Assembly: GCF_965198245.1 (NCBI RefSeq) | Contig: NZ_OZ240249.1 | Coordinates: 4,278,001 to 4,342,000, forward strand | Direction of reading: 5' to 3' | Length of the DNA stretch: 64,000 nt | Source: Poriferisodalis sp965198245 | GTDB taxonomy: Bacteria; Actinomycetota; Acidimicrobiia; Acidimicrobiales; Poriferisodalaceae | In this document: one piece after another, positions 46,063 to 54,415 of the stretch | Numbering within the stretch: position 1 is the first letter of the stretch | Layout of the letters: each line of letters opens with the position of its first letter | Translations under genes and position numbers: made by a program | Notes under the pieces: generated by a model | Database searches by the model: none | What the model was told of the DNA's origin: nothing | The model's input: the letters and a program-made list of their open reading frames with translations, nothing else

Positions 46063-46715
46063 GATTGGGCTCCTGGCGAGGCCTGGCTCAGCTTGCGAGT
46101 GCGCTCGGTCTCCCGGTACGCCTCCAGCAGACCGGCGGGGATGCACTCCTCGGGCGACAGCCCTCGCAGCTTTGCCACCTCGTCGGGCCGCTTCAGCGCC
46201 GCTAGGCCTGCGATGGTGGCGCGGGCCACGTTGATGTGATTGGACGAGCCAAGGGACTTGGCCAGCACATCGCTGATACCTGCTTCCTCGAGGATTGCCC
46301 GCGCCGCGCCGCCGGCGATGACCCCTGTACCGGGTGCCGCCGGCTGCAACAGCACCTTGCCGGCGCCCATGACGCCCAGCACGGGGTGCACGATGGTGGA
46401 ACCGGCCAGCGGCACCTGGAAGAGGCTCTTGCGGGCCTCATCGGTGCCCTTCTGGATGGCCAGCGGCACTTCCTTGGCCTTACCGTAGCCGAGGCCGACC
46501 CGGCCAGCGCCGTCGCCGATCACGACGAGCGCAGAGAACGAGAAGCGGCGGCCACCCTTGACCACCTTGGCCACACGGTTGATGTCGATGACCCGCGACT
46601 CGCGTAAGCCGTCATCGCCGCTGTGGCGCGGATTTTCGAACTGACGGTCGCGCGGGCGACGGTTGCCGCTGCGCTCTCGCTCAGGTCGAGTCGCTGAGGT
46701 TGGTGCGTCTGTCAC
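46059..46715 (-). CDS. rpsE: 30S ribosomal protein S5
   Basis: 218 residues from GTG 46715, with GAGGACTC directly before it. A disordered basic N-terminal region of about 45 residues precedes RVIDINRVAKVVKGGRRFSF. VGLGYGKAKEVPLAIQKGTD, SGVG-type and GSSNHINVARATIAGL segments are normal. It takes part in decoding fidelity. Confidence 0.97.
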   Translation of the reverse strand: MTDAPTSATRPERERSGNRRPRDRQFENPRHSGDDGLRESRVIDINRVAKVVKGGRRFSFSALVVIGDGAGRVGLGYGKAKEVPLAIQKGTDEARKSLFQVPLAGSTIVHPVLGVMGAGKVLLQPAAPGTGVIAGGAARAILEEAGISDVLAKSLGSSNHINVARATIAGLAALKRPDEVAKLRGLSPEECIPAGLLEAYRETERTRKLSQASPGAQS

Positions 46716-46725
46716 GAGTCCTCCC

Positions 46726-47085
46726 TCAGAACTCCAGGCCGCCCTCGCGGGCAGCATCTGCAAGGGCCGCGACGCGGCCGTGGTAACGGTTGCCGCCCCG
46801 GTCGAAGGTGACCGTGGTGGTGCCGGTCGCGCGGGCCCGCTCGGCGATGAGCCGACCGACCTCGCCGGCGGCCACGATATTGCCGCCGCCAGCCGCCGCC
46901 AGCCCAGGCTCGCGGGTAGACGCGGCGGCCAGCGTGTTCCCCGCTTCGTCGTTGATGAGTTGGGCGCTGATGTGCCGATTGGATCTGAACACGGCGAGGC
47001 GCGGACGCTCCGCAGTGCCTATCACCTTCTTGCGGACGCGGTAGCGGCGCCGATCGCGCCGAGCCGCCCTCGTGGGAACGCTCAC
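46726..47085 (-). CDS. rplR: 50S ribosomal protein L18
   Basis: 119 residues from a GTG that overlaps the rplF stop as GTGA. RRYRVRKKVIGTAERPRLAV, SNRHISAQLIND and YHGRVAALADAAREGGLEF are diagnostic 5S rRNA-binding features. Confidence 0.98.
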   Translation of the reverse strand: MSVPTRAARRDRRRYRVRKKVIGTAERPRLAVFRSNRHISAQLINDEAGNTLAAASTREPGLAAAGGGNIVAAGEVGRLIAERARATGTTTVTFDRGGNRYHGRVAALADAAREGGLEF

Positions 47086-47651
47086 TTGGCCGCCTTCCCA
47101 GCTTTGCGCAGCACGCGCTCGTTGAGGTAGCGAATGCCCTTGCCCTTGTAGGGCTCGGGCTTGCGCAGCGCGCGGATGTTGGCCGCGACCTGCCCGACGA
47201 GCTGCTTGTCGATGCCCTTCACTATGATCGACGTCTGGTTCGGAACCTCGAAGCTGATGCCGTCGGGTGCGGTCACCGGCACCGTGTGACTGAACCCCAG
47301 CGACAGCTCGAGCGCCGATGGCCCCTTGGCAGCTGCCCGGTAACCCACGCCGACGATCTGCAGTTCCTTGGAGAAGCCCTGCGACACGCCAAGCACCATG
47401 TTGGCGACCAGCGCCCGGCAGAGCCCATGCAGCGACCGCTGCGTGCGGCTGTCGTCGGCACGCTCGACGGTGGCTTCGCCCTCGTCGAGACGCATCGTGA
47501 TCCCCGCAGCCAGCTCCCGGCTCAGCTCGCCCCCCGGTCCGCTGACGGTCACCACTTCGCCTGGCGCCGAGCCGGCGACATCCGCGACCGGTCGAGCCGT
47601 GATCGTCACCCCGTCGGGAATCGAGATGGGCGTTTTGCCCACGCGTGACAT
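47082..47651 (-). CDS. rplF: 50S ribosomal protein L6
   Basis: 189 residues: MSRVGKTPISIPDGVTITAR, the loop MVLGVSQGFSKELQIVGVGY, and the C-terminal signature PEPYKGKGIRYLNERVLRKA. The mid segment between residues 20 and 60 is slightly longer than usual. Confidence 0.98.
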   Translation of the reverse strand: MSRVGKTPISIPDGVTITARPVADVAGSAPGEVVTVSGPGGELSRELAAGITMRLDEGEATVERADDSRTQRSLHGLCRALVANMVLGVSQGFSKELQIVGVGYRAAAKGPSALELSLGFSHTVPVTAPDGISFEVPNQTSIIVKGIDKQLVGQVAANIRALRKPEPYKGKGIRYLNERVLRKAGKAAK

Positions 47652-47660
47652 TGTCGCCTC

Positions 47661-48065
47661 CTACCAGACGTAACAGAGGATTTCGCCGCCCATGCGGTTG
47701 CGGCGGGCTTCGCGGTCGGTCATCAAGCCCCGGCTCGTCGACAGCACGGCGATGCCGAGACCGCCGAGCACACGGGGAACCTTGCCGGACTTGGTGTACA
47801 CCCGCAGCCCGGGCTTGGAGATCCGCTGCAGTCCCGAGATCGTGCGATCCCGGTCACCGGTGTACTTCAGGTTGATGGTGAGCGTACGGACACGGCTGTC
47901 GGCGGCATCTTCCACCTTGTAATCGCTTACGTAGCCCTCGCTCTTGAGGATCGCCGCGAGGCGCTCCTTCTGCTTCGAGGACGGCATGGCCACTGCGTCC
48001 TTGAACACCATGTTGGCGTTGCGGATGCGAGTGAGCATGTCCGCAATGGGGTCGGTCATCGACAT
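47661..48065 (-). CDS. rpsH: 30S ribosomal protein S8
   Basis: 134 residues: DPIADMLTRIRNANMVFKDA, ISKPGLRVYTKSGKVPRVLG and the terminal GLMTDREARRNRMGGEILCY. S8 is the known feedback repressor of spc operons in other bacteria. Confidence 0.98.
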   Translation of the reverse strand: MSMTDPIADMLTRIRNANMVFKDAVAMPSSKQKERLAAILKSEGYVSDYKVEDAADSRVRTLTINLKYTGDRDRTISGLQRISKPGLRVYTKSGKVPRVLGGLGIAVLSTSRGLMTDREARRNRMGGEILCYVW

Positions 48066-48078
48066 GTGCGCACCGCCC

Positions 48079-48264
48079 TCACCAGCTGGCCTTCGTCACG
48101 CCGGGCACCTCGCCGGCATGGACCATCTTTCGTAGGCACACTCGACACAGCCCGAACTTGCGGTATACCGACCGCGGTCGACCGCACACGCGGCAGCGCG
48201 TGTACGCGCGCACCTTGAACTTGGGAGTGCGCTGCTGCTTGTTGACGAGTGCCTTCTTGGCCAT
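48079..48264 (-). CDS. rpsZ: 30S ribosomal protein S14, zinc-binding type
   Basis: 61 residues from ATG 48264, overlapping the rplE stop (TGATG). MAKKALVNKQQRTPKFKVRA precedes two CxxC motifs (CRVCGRPRSVYRKFGLCRVC). This is the C+ form, typical of the spc operon in actinobacteria. Confidence 0.98.
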   Translation of the reverse strand: MAKKALVNKQQRTPKFKVRAYTRCRVCGRPRSVYRKFGLCRVCLRKMVHAGEVPGVTKASW

Positions 48265-48872
48265 CAGTTCTGCCCCTGTCGGAATGGGAAGCCGAGTGCA
48301 ACCAGCAGGGCACGTCCGCCCTCGTCGTCGACGGCCGACGTAACGAGGGTGATGTCCATGCCCCGGACTTGGTTGATGCTGTCGTAATCGATTTCTGGAA
48401 AAACCAGCTGTTCGGTGATGCCGAACGTGTAGTTGCCGTGCCCATCGAAGCTGCGCGGCGACAGGCCGCGGAAGTCCCGGATGCGCGGGATCGCCAGCGA
48501 CACGAGACGGTCGTAGAACTCCCACATCCGATCCCGCCGCATCGTGACCCGGGCCCCGATCGCGTTGCCCTCGCGCAGCTTGAATCCGGCGATGGAACGC
48601 TTCGCCCGGGTGATCGCCGGCCGCTGACCGCAGATGCGGCTGAGGTCGCCGATGGCGCCTTCAAGCAACGACCGGTTCGTCAGCGCCGCGCCCACGCCCA
48701 TGTTCACGCTGATCTTCGTCAGCTTGGGCACCTGCATGATGTTGGGAAGCCTGAGTTCGGTCTGCAACTGGGCGCGCAGGGTGTCGCGGTAGAGCACCTT
48801 CATGCGGGGCTCGGGCTGCGCGGGGCCACCGTCGAGGGATTGGGGCTCGGATTGGGCCTCGGTCACGCTCAT
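48264..48872 (-). CDS. rplE: 50S ribosomal protein L5
   Basis: 202 residues from ATG 48872, overlapping the rplX stop. A 22-residue polar N-terminal extension (SVTEAQSEPQSLDGGPAQPE) precedes MKVLYRDTLRAQLQTELRLP. Signatures are VPKLTKISVNMGVG, GQRPAITRAKRSIAGFKLRE and GNYTFGITEQLVFPEIDYD. Confidence 0.97.
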   Translation of the reverse strand: MSVTEAQSEPQSLDGGPAQPEPRMKVLYRDTLRAQLQTELRLPNIMQVPKLTKISVNMGVGAALTNRSLLEGAIGDLSRICGQRPAITRAKRSIAGFKLREGNAIGARVTMRRDRMWEFYDRLVSLAIPRIRDFRGLSPRSFDGHGNYTFGITEQLVFPEIDYDSINQVRGMDITLVTSAVDDEGGRALLVALGFPFRQGQN

Positions 48873-49207
48873 GGCAGTTCCTCCCCGGAAACCCGGTGGT
48901 AGCGCACCTTGCGCCCGCCTTCGAAGCGGAAGCCGACACGGCCCGGCTGGCCCGTGCGCGGGCACACAACTGTCACGTTCGACGCGTCGATCGGAAGCAG
49001 GTAGTCGATGATCTGGCCTTCCTGATTCTGCTGGGAGGGTCGCTGGTGCTTGTGCCCGACATTCACGCCCTCGACCGTGAGGCGGCGACGCTGCACATCC
49101 ACTGACACGACTTCGCCTTCCCGGCCCTTGTCGGGTCCGGAGATCACACGCACCGTGTCGCCCTTGCGGACGCGCAGGCGGGGCAGCTGGTTTCGCTGTC
49201 TCGGCAT
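48869..49207 (-). CDS. rplX: 50S ribosomal protein L24
   Basis: 112 residues from ATG 49207 (MPRQRNQLPRLRVRKGDTVR). The KOW motif VISGPDKGREGEVV is present. GVNVGHKHQRPSQQNQEGQI and RVGFRFEGGRKVRYHR follow. Confidence 0.97.
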   Translation of the reverse strand: MPRQRNQLPRLRVRKGDTVRVISGPDKGREGEVVSVDVQRRRLTVEGVNVGHKHQRPSQQNQEGQIIDYLLPIDASNVTVVCPRTGQPGRVGFRFEGGRKVRYHRVSGEELP

Positions 49208-49220
49208 CACGTCACCCCAA

Positions 49221-49589
49221 TCACAGAACTTCAGGGGCGAGCGACACGATGCGCATGAAGCGCTTGTCGCGCAGCTCGCGGCCGACGGGACCGAAGATGC
49301 GAGTGCCGCGTGGCTGGCGGTTGTCGTCGACGAGCACCGCGGCGTTCTCGTCGAAGCGAATGTAGCTGCCGTCGGGGCGCCTGCGCTCCTTGCGAGTGCG
49401 CACCACGACGCAGCGCACCACCTCGCCCTTGCGAACCGCTGCGCCGGGAATGGCATCCTTCACGGTGGCGATGAACACATCGCCGATCGAGGCGTAACGC
49501 CGACCCGTGCCGCCGAGCACGCGAATGCACAGCACCTCGCGTGCGCCGGAATTGTCAGCGACTTTGAGTCTGGACTCTTGCTGGATCAT
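49221..49589 (-). CDS. rplN: 50S ribosomal protein L14
   Basis: 122 residues, MIQQESRLKVADNSGAREVL at the start and GPVGRELRDKRFMRIVSLAP at the end, matching the family throughout. Confidence 0.98.
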   Translation of the reverse strand: MIQQESRLKVADNSGAREVLCIRVLGGTGRRYASIGDVFIATVKDAIPGAAVRKGEVVRCVVVRTRKERRRPDGSYIRFDENAAVLVDDNRQPRGTRIFGPVGRELRDKRFMRIVSLAPEVL

Positions 49590-49619
49590 GGCATTCCCTG
49601 TGCTTGCGGCGCCGCGGGC

Positions 49620-49898
49620 TCAGCGAGCCCGTTCGACGATCTCCACCAAGCGCCAGCGCTTGGTCTTCGAGATCGGTCGGGTTTCCATGACGCGCACTCG
49701 GTCACCCGGGCGTGTGTCTCCAGCGGGGTCGTGGACGTACAGCTTCTTGGTGCGCTGGACGGTCTTGAAGTAACGGGGGTGCCGCACGCGCTCGGTCACC
49801 GACACGACCGCCGTACTTTCCATCTTGGTCGAGGTGACAATCCCCTCACGCACCTTGCGCCGGTTGCGCTCGATGGATTCAGAGGTATCGGTGCTCAT
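49620..49898 (-). CDS. rpsQ: 30S ribosomal protein S17
   Basis: 92 residues. REGIVTSTKMESTAVVSVTE, VRHPRYFKTVQRTKKLYVHD and PISKTKRWRLVEIVERA are diagnostic. The start overlaps the rpmC stop by four bases. Confidence 0.98.
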   Translation of the reverse strand: MSTDTSESIERNRRKVREGIVTSTKMESTAVVSVTERVRHPRYFKTVQRTKKLYVHDPAGDTRPGDRVRVMETRPISKTKRWRLVEIVERAR

Positions 49899-50227
49899 GA
49901 CGGGTCTCCTGTCGAAGCTGCGCCTTGCGCGGCTGAGCCTTGCGAAGCGCCCGCCAGCACAGCGGCTGAGCCTTGCGAAGCGCCAGCCGGCACAGCAGCT
50001 GAGCCATCCGAAGCGCCCGCCAGCACGTCGGCAGCGGCGATCTCGCGTTCGCGCAGCACGGTGTGAATGCGAGCGATGTCGCGCTTGGTCGCGGACATCT
50101 GCGCGGAGTTGTCGAGCTGCCCGGTAGCAAAGGCGAAGCGCAGGTTGAACAGTTCTTGCTTTGCGCTGTCGAGTTCGTCGAACAGCTGATCGTCCGACAG
50201 CGTGCGAAGCGTTGCGGCCTTTGCCAT
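49895..50227 (-). CDS. rpmC: 50S ribosomal protein L29 with repeat tail
   Basis: 110 residues from ATG 50227, against the usual 60-70. The L29 core is residues 6-66 (LRTLSDDQLFDELDSAKQEL, FNLRFAFATGQLDN, KRDIARIHTVLRERE). Residues 67-110 are a low-complexity A/G/S tail with three 11-residue repeats (AGASxGSAAVx). The tail lies near the tunnel exit in known ribosome structures; its effect is unknown. Confidence 0.95.
   Translation of the reverse strand: MAKAATLRTLSDDQLFDELDSAKQELFNLRFAFATGQLDNSAQMSATKRDIARIHTVLREREIAAADVLAGASDGSAAVPAGASQGSAAVLAGASQGSAAQGAASTGDPS
49922..50020 (-). repeat. 33-bp tandem repeat in the rpmC tail
   Basis: Three 33-bp units encoding AGASDGSAAVP, AGASQGSAAVL and AGASQGSAAQG. 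All contain a GAGCCTTGCGAAGCGCC or near-identical core. Confidence 0.88.
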
Positions 50228-50643
50228 CAGATGGCCTCCTCTCGGGAGATCACCCGTGCGCGCACCGGCAGCTTCTGAATGGCGCGCTCCATGGCGCCGC
50301 GAGCCAGCTCGGCGTTCACTCCGCCCAGCTCGAACATCACCCGACCGGGCTTCACCACGGCCACCCACTTCTCGGGGTTGCCCTTGCCAGAGCCCATGCG
50401 GGTCTCCGCGGGCTTCGCCGTGACGGGCTTGTCGGGGAAGATGTTGATCCAGACCTTGCCGCCACGCTTGACGTGACGGGTCATGGCGATACGTGCCGCT
50501 TCGATCTGGCGGGCAGTGATCCAGCCGGGTTCGAGCGCCTGGATGCCGAAGTCGCCGAAATGCACGGCCGTGCCGCCCTTGGTACGGCCCTTCATGCGGC
50601 CGCGATGCGCCTTGCGGTACTTCACCTTGCGAGGCATCAGCAT
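50227..50643 (-). CDS. rplP: 50S ribosomal protein L16
   Basis: 138 residues: MLMPRKVKYRKAHRGRMKGR, ITARQIEAARIAMTRHVKRG, GKVWINIFPDKPVTAKPAET and GSGKGNPEKWVAVVKPGRVM. Overlaps rpmC and rpsC by single bases (TGATG). Confidence 0.98.
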   Translation of the reverse strand: MLMPRKVKYRKAHRGRMKGRTKGGTAVHFGDFGIQALEPGWITARQIEAARIAMTRHVKRGGKVWINIFPDKPVTAKPAETRMGSGKGNPEKWVAVVKPGRVMFELGGVNAELARGAMERAIQKLPVRARVISREEAI

Positions 50644-51530
50644 CAGTCGTCTCCCGGCCTGAAGTTCGGCGTCTGGGACTGGTCGCGCGTTGCCCGCTCG
50701 ATCTGCTCTTCCTCTTCCAGCAGGCGCTCAAACTCCGGATCGGCTTCGCGCAGCAGCGGTGCTGGCTCTTCCGGATGTTCATCGGCGTCGCCCCGGCGCC
50801 CGGCGGATGCCACCACCCCTCCGGGAGGAGCACCGTCACCTGAGGTCTGCCCCGTTGCCATGGCCGCCTCACGGTGAATGCGATCATCGGAGGAGACCTT
50901 GTAGGGGAGGATGTCGCCCTTGTAGAGCCATACCTTCACGCCGATGCGCCCCGCTGTGGTGCGCGCTTCGCGGAAGCCATAGTCGATGTCGGCGCGCAGT
51001 GTGTGCAGTGGCACACGACCCTCGCGGTACCACTCGGTGCGGGCCATCTCCGAACCGCCCAGACGGCCTGAGCACTGCACCCGGATCCCGAGTGCGCCCG
51101 CCTTCTGGGCGTTCTGCACTGCACGCTTCATGGCTCGCCGGAATGCGACCCGGCCGGCCAGCTGATCCGCTATCCCCTGGGCGATGAGCGCCGCTTCAAG
51201 CTCGGGCTGCTTGATCTCCTGAATGTTCAGCTGGACCTTGGGATTGCCCGAGATTTGCCCGAGCTTGGTGCGCAGGCGATCGGCCTCGCTCCCCCTGCGA
51301 CCGATGACGATGCCCGGTCGGGCCGTGTGCACGTCGACCCGTAGGCGGTCGCGGGTTCGCTCCACCTCAATGCGGCTGATCGCAGCATGCGGAAGCTCGG
51401 TCCGCAGGAAGTCGCGGATCTTCCAATCCTCGATGAGATAGTCCTGATACTCCTTGTCGGCGTACCAGCGCGACTTCCAGTCGGTGGTGATTCCCAAGCG
51501 GAAGCCGTATGGGTTGACTTTCTGACCCAT
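50643..51530 (-). CDS. rpsC: 30S ribosomal protein S3 with C-terminal extension
   Basis: 295 residues; the family core ends near residue 215. MGQKVNPYGFRLGITTDWKS, the KH motif VIGRRGSEADRLRTKLGQIS and GRLGGSEMARTEWYREGRVP are diagnostic. The last 80 residues are a polar, acidic, low-complexity tail (EFERLLEEEEQIERATRDQ). Confidence 0.97.
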   Translation of the reverse strand: MGQKVNPYGFRLGITTDWKSRWYADKEYQDYLIEDWKIRDFLRTELPHAAISRIEVERTRDRLRVDVHTARPGIVIGRRGSEADRLRTKLGQISGNPKVQLNIQEIKQPELEAALIAQGIADQLAGRVAFRRAMKRAVQNAQKAGALGIRVQCSGRLGGSEMARTEWYREGRVPLHTLRADIDYGFREARTTAGRIGVKVWLYKGDILPYKVSSDDRIHREAAMATGQTSGDGAPPGGVVASAGRRGDADEHPEEPAPLLREADPEFERLLEEEEQIERATRDQSQTPNFRPGDD

Positions 51531-51533
51531 GGC

Positions 51534-52280
51534 TCAGCTGCCTTCTTTGCGGTCGGTGGCGTCGTCGGTGGCGTCGTCGGTGGCGGACTCGGCCTCTGTC
51601 GTGGGGTCGGTCTCATCGGCTGGGCTGACATCGTCCGTCGCAACAGCGGAGACTTCTTCGGTCTCGTCGGCCTCGGCGGCGGCGTCTTCGGTCTCGTCGG
51701 CCTCGGCGACTGTTTCGGCCACGTCGGTCTCGGCGGTCGCGTCTTCGGTCTCGTCGACTGCTTCGGCCACGTTGACAATGTCCTCACGCTCAGCGTCTTG
51801 CGCCTCATCGGTGGCGTCGGCGACACGGCTGGCGGCAACGCGAGCAGCGCGAGCGGCGGTGGCCGTCTGAGCGCCCGAGGCCGCGAGGCGGGCCTCGCGC
51901 AACTCCAGTTCCTCAGAGCTGAGCTGCGCCACGATCACCGTGATGTGACAGGTCTGCTTGTGAATGCGCGTGGCGCGGCCTCGCGCCCGCGGGCGCCACC
52001 GCTTCAGCACAGGACCCTCGTCGGCCCAGCACTCGGCCACGTACAGCTCGTCGGCGTCGAGCTGTTCGTTGTTGGTGGCGTTGGCCACGGCGCTCTCGAG
52101 CACCTTGGACACGACCTCGGCGGCACCGCGCTCGCAAAAGCGCAGGCGGTCGCGGGCCAGTCCCAGGTCCTCGTCGCGGACCAGGTTGAGCACGACGCGA
52201 GCCTTCGATGCCGACAGCCGCGCGTACTTGTGCGTCGCCTTCGCCCCAGCGATGACGTCGAGATCGATCAAGCCGCTCAT
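51534..52280 (-). CDS. rplV: 50S ribosomal protein L22 with long acidic tail
   Basis: 248 residues from ATG 52280, about double the usual. The L22 core is residues 10-125 (YARLSASKARVVLNLVRDED, NATNNEQLDADELYVAECWA, RATRIHKQTCHITVIVAQ). The remaining 120 residues are almost only D, E, A, T, V and S (DETEDAAAEADETEEVSAVA). The tail is encoded by imprecise short repeats (GTCTCGTCGGCCTC on the plus strand). Confidence 0.95.
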   Translation of the reverse strand: MSGLIDLDVIAGAKATHKYARLSASKARVVLNLVRDEDLGLARDRLRFCERGAAEVVSKVLESAVANATNNEQLDADELYVAECWADEGPVLKRWRPRARGRATRIHKQTCHITVIVAQLSSEELELREARLAASGAQTATAARAARVAASRVADATDEAQDAEREDIVNVAEAVDETEDATAETDVAETVAEADETEDAAAEADETEEVSAVATDDVSPADETDPTTEAESATDDATDDATDRKEGS

Positions 52281-52558
52281 CGCCGACGACCGCCTCGCTC
52301 CTGTCCCGCGTGGAACTTGAATGTCCGCGTCGGCGCGAACTCCCCGAGCTTGTGGCCCACCATCGACTCGGTCACGTATACCGGCAGGTGCTTTCGCCCG
52401 TCGTGCACGGCGATGGTGTGGCCGATCATTTCGGGGATGATCGTGGAGCGCCGGCTCCACGTCTTGATGACCTTGCGCTCGCCGCTCTCGTTGAGTGCGT
52501 CCACCTTGGACAGCAGGTGGTCGTCGACGAACGGGCCCTTCTTGAGACTGCGCGGCAT
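52277..52558 (-). CDS. rpsS: 30S ribosomal protein S19
   Basis: 93 residues from ATG 52558: MPRSLKKGPFVDDHLLSKVD, TWSRRSTIIPEMIGHTIAVH and HKLGEFAPTRTFKFHAG. Its stop overlaps rplV as ATGA. Confidence 0.98.
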   Translation of the reverse strand: MPRSLKKGPFVDDHLLSKVDALNESGERKVIKTWSRRSTIIPEMIGHTIAVHDGRKHLPVYVTESMVGHKLGEFAPTRTFKFHAGQERGGRRR

Positions 52559-52562
52559 CGCT

Positions 52563-53399
52563 CTACCTCCGGGACCCGCGCGTCCGGCGGCGGCGGACGA
52601 TGAGGTCGTTGGACTTGCGGTTCTTGGAGCGGGTGCGGCCTTCGGGCTTGCCCCACGGCGACACCGGGTGGCGGCCACCCGAGGACTTGCCCTCGCCGCC
52701 GCCGAGGGGGTGGTCGACGGGGTTCATGGCCACGCCGCGGGTCTGCGGGCGCACGCCCTTGTAGCGGTTCCGGCCCGCCTTGCCGATCTTGATGAGATCG
52801 GCCTCGGAGTTGCCGACCGAGCCGATCGTGGCCCGGCAGTCGATCGGCACCCGGCGCATCTCAGTGGACGGCAGGCGCAAGGTGGCGTACGCGCCTTCCT
52901 TGGCCACCAGCTGCACGCTGGAACCTGCCGAACGCGCAATGCGGCCGCCCGCGCCGGGCTTGAGCTCCACGTTGTGAACGGTGGTGCCGACCGGCACGTA
53001 CCGCAGCGGCATGGCGTTGCCGGCGCGCACTTCTGCTTGGGGTCCGTTGGCCAGCTTGTCGCCGACTTCCAGCCCCGCTGCCGCCAGGATGTAGCGCTTC
53101 TCGCCGTCGTGGTAGTGCAGCAACGCGATGCGTGCGTTGCGGTTGGGGTCGTACTCGATGGTGGCGACCGTGGCGGGCACACCGTCTTTGTTGCGGCGGA
53201 AGTCGATCAGCCGATATCGCTGCTTGTGACCGCCGCCACGGTGGCGAGAGGTCTTGCGGCCGTAGCTGTTCCGGCCGCCGGTGGAGTGCTGCTTGGCGAT
53301 GAGCGAGCGCTCGGGCTTGGTTGCGGTGATGTCAGCAAAGTCCGAGACGGTCTGGAACCTCCGGCCGGGACTTGTCGGTTTGCGTACTCGAATGCCCAT
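52563..53399 (-). CDS. rplB: 50S ribosomal protein L2
   Basis: 278 residues from ATG 53399 (MGIRVRKPTSPGRRFQTVSD). GGRNSYGRKTSRHRGGGHKQ, RSAGSSVQLVAKEGAYATLR and the peptidyl-transferase-proximal VAMNPVDHPLGGGEGKSSGG with its essential histidine are intact. Confidence 0.98.
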   Translation of the reverse strand: MGIRVRKPTSPGRRFQTVSDFADITATKPERSLIAKQHSTGGRNSYGRKTSRHRGGGHKQRYRLIDFRRNKDGVPATVATIEYDPNRNARIALLHYHDGEKRYILAAAGLEVGDKLANGPQAEVRAGNAMPLRYVPVGTTVHNVELKPGAGGRIARSAGSSVQLVAKEGAYATLRLPSTEMRRVPIDCRATIGSVGNSEADLIKIGKAGRNRYKGVRPQTRGVAMNPVDHPLGGGEGKSSGGRHPVSPWGKPEGRTRSKNRKSNDLIVRRRRTRGSRR

Positions 53400-53410
53400 G
53401 ACGCTGCGCC

Positions 53411-53701
53411 TCAGGAATTGAAGATCTGGATCGAGTCGCCCTCGACGAGGGTGATGATCGCCCGCTTGGTGTCCGGCCGTTTGCCGATTGTGCCGCTGCG
53501 CCGGTTGCGGCGGGCCTTGCCCTTGCGGTTCAGCGTGTTGACCTTGGCGACCTTCACGTCGAAGACCGACTCGACGGCTTGGCGGATCTCCGGCTTGCTG
53601 GCCGACCGATGGACGCGGAACACGTACACGCCCTCTTCGAGGAAGTCGTAGGACTTCTCCGAGATGACGGGGGCGATCAGCACGTCGCGAGGGTCCTTCA
53701 C
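53411..53701 (-). CDS. rplW: 50S ribosomal protein L23
   Basis: 96 residues from a GTG overlapping the rplD stop (GTGA). DPRDVLIAPVISEKSYDFLE, VFRVHRSASKPEIRQAVESV and VNTLNRKGKARRNRRSGTIG are diagnostic. Docking site for trigger factor and SRP at the exit tunnel. Confidence 0.97.
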   Translation of the reverse strand: MKDPRDVLIAPVISEKSYDFLEEGVYVFRVHRSASKPEIRQAVESVFDVKVAKVNTLNRKGKARRNRRSGTIGKRPDTKRAIITLVEGDSIQIFNS

Positions 53702-54405
53702 TGGTCTGCTCCCCCGCTCTGCGAGCCGCGGCTGGTTGAGCCACTGCTGGTCGGCTCACTGCCGATTGGCCCACTGCTGATTGGCCCACTGCTGATTGGC
53801 AAGGTGTCGCGGGTGAAGACCAGCCAGTCCGAGCGCAGGATGTCGTAGGCGTTCAGCTCGGCCGTGCGGACAGAACGCACTGAGGGGAGATTGCGGAAGC
53901 TGCGGTCGGCGGTCTTGTGTGCGGAGCTGTCGTCCAGAACGAGCAGAACCTGTCCGTCGAGGGACAGGTTCTCCAGCACGGCAATGGCTTCCTTCGTGCG
54001 GGGCTGGGCGAAGCGCCACTCGTCGATGACCATGACGCGCTCGCTGCGAGCCCGATCGCTCAGGGCGGATCGGAGGGCGAGCTGCACCATCTTGCGGTTC
54101 ACCTTCTGGCGGTAGTCGCGAGGCTTGGGACCGTGTGCCACGCCGCCACCGGCGAACTGGGGGGCGCGGATCGAACCCGCCCGGGCCCGACCGGTGCCCT
54201 TCTGCCGCCAGGGCTTGGCGCCGCCACCGCGCACCTCGGCGCGCGTGCGGGTGCTGTGAGTGCCGCTGCGGCGAGCTGCAAGCTGGGCGGTCACGGCTTG
54301 GTGCAGTGCCGCCATGTTCGGTTCGATGCCGAAGAGGGCCTCGTCGAGATCGACGGTGCCGGCAGTGCCGCCGTCGGAGGTGCGGACGTCGAGCGTGAGC
54401 GTCAT
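53698..54405 (-). CDS. rplD: 50S ribosomal protein L4 with repeat tail
   Basis: 235 residues from ATG 54405 (MTLTLDVRTSDGGTAGTVDL). The core has GGGAKPWRQKGTGRARAGSI, VNRKMVQLALRSALSDRA and LNAYDILRSDWLVFTRDT. A 30-residue Ser/Gly/Pro tail (ISSGPISSGPIGSEPTSSGS) follows and is built from a 15-bp repeat. Confidence 0.96.
   Translation of the reverse strand: MTLTLDVRTSDGGTAGTVDLDEALFGIEPNMAALHQAVTAQLAARRSGTHSTRTRAEVRGGGAKPWRQKGTGRARAGSIRAPQFAGGGVAHGPKPRDYRQKVNRKMVQLALRSALSDRARSERVMVIDEWRFAQPRTKEAIAVLENLSLDGQVLLVLDDSSAHKTADRSFRNLPSVRSVRTAELNAYDILRSDWLVFTRDTLPISSGPISSGPIGSEPTSSGSTSRGSQSGGADQ
53747..53800 (-). repeat. 15-bp tandem repeat in the rplD tail
   Basis: About 3.6 copies of CTGATTGGCCCACTG or variants, starting at 53747, 53762, 53777 and 53792. 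They encode the repeated pentapeptide (P)ISSG of the L4 tail. Confidence 0.88.
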
Positions 54406-54415
54406 CTGAACCCCC

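Noticed and set aside
51387..53651. Plus-strand open frame of 754 codons opposite the S10 operon
   Set aside because: It is antisense to L22, S19, L2 and part of S3; nothing recognisable.
54150..54185. tRNA-like T-arm string GGATCGAACCCGCC
   Set aside because: It lies within the conserved core of rplD, and no cloverleaf can be formed around it.
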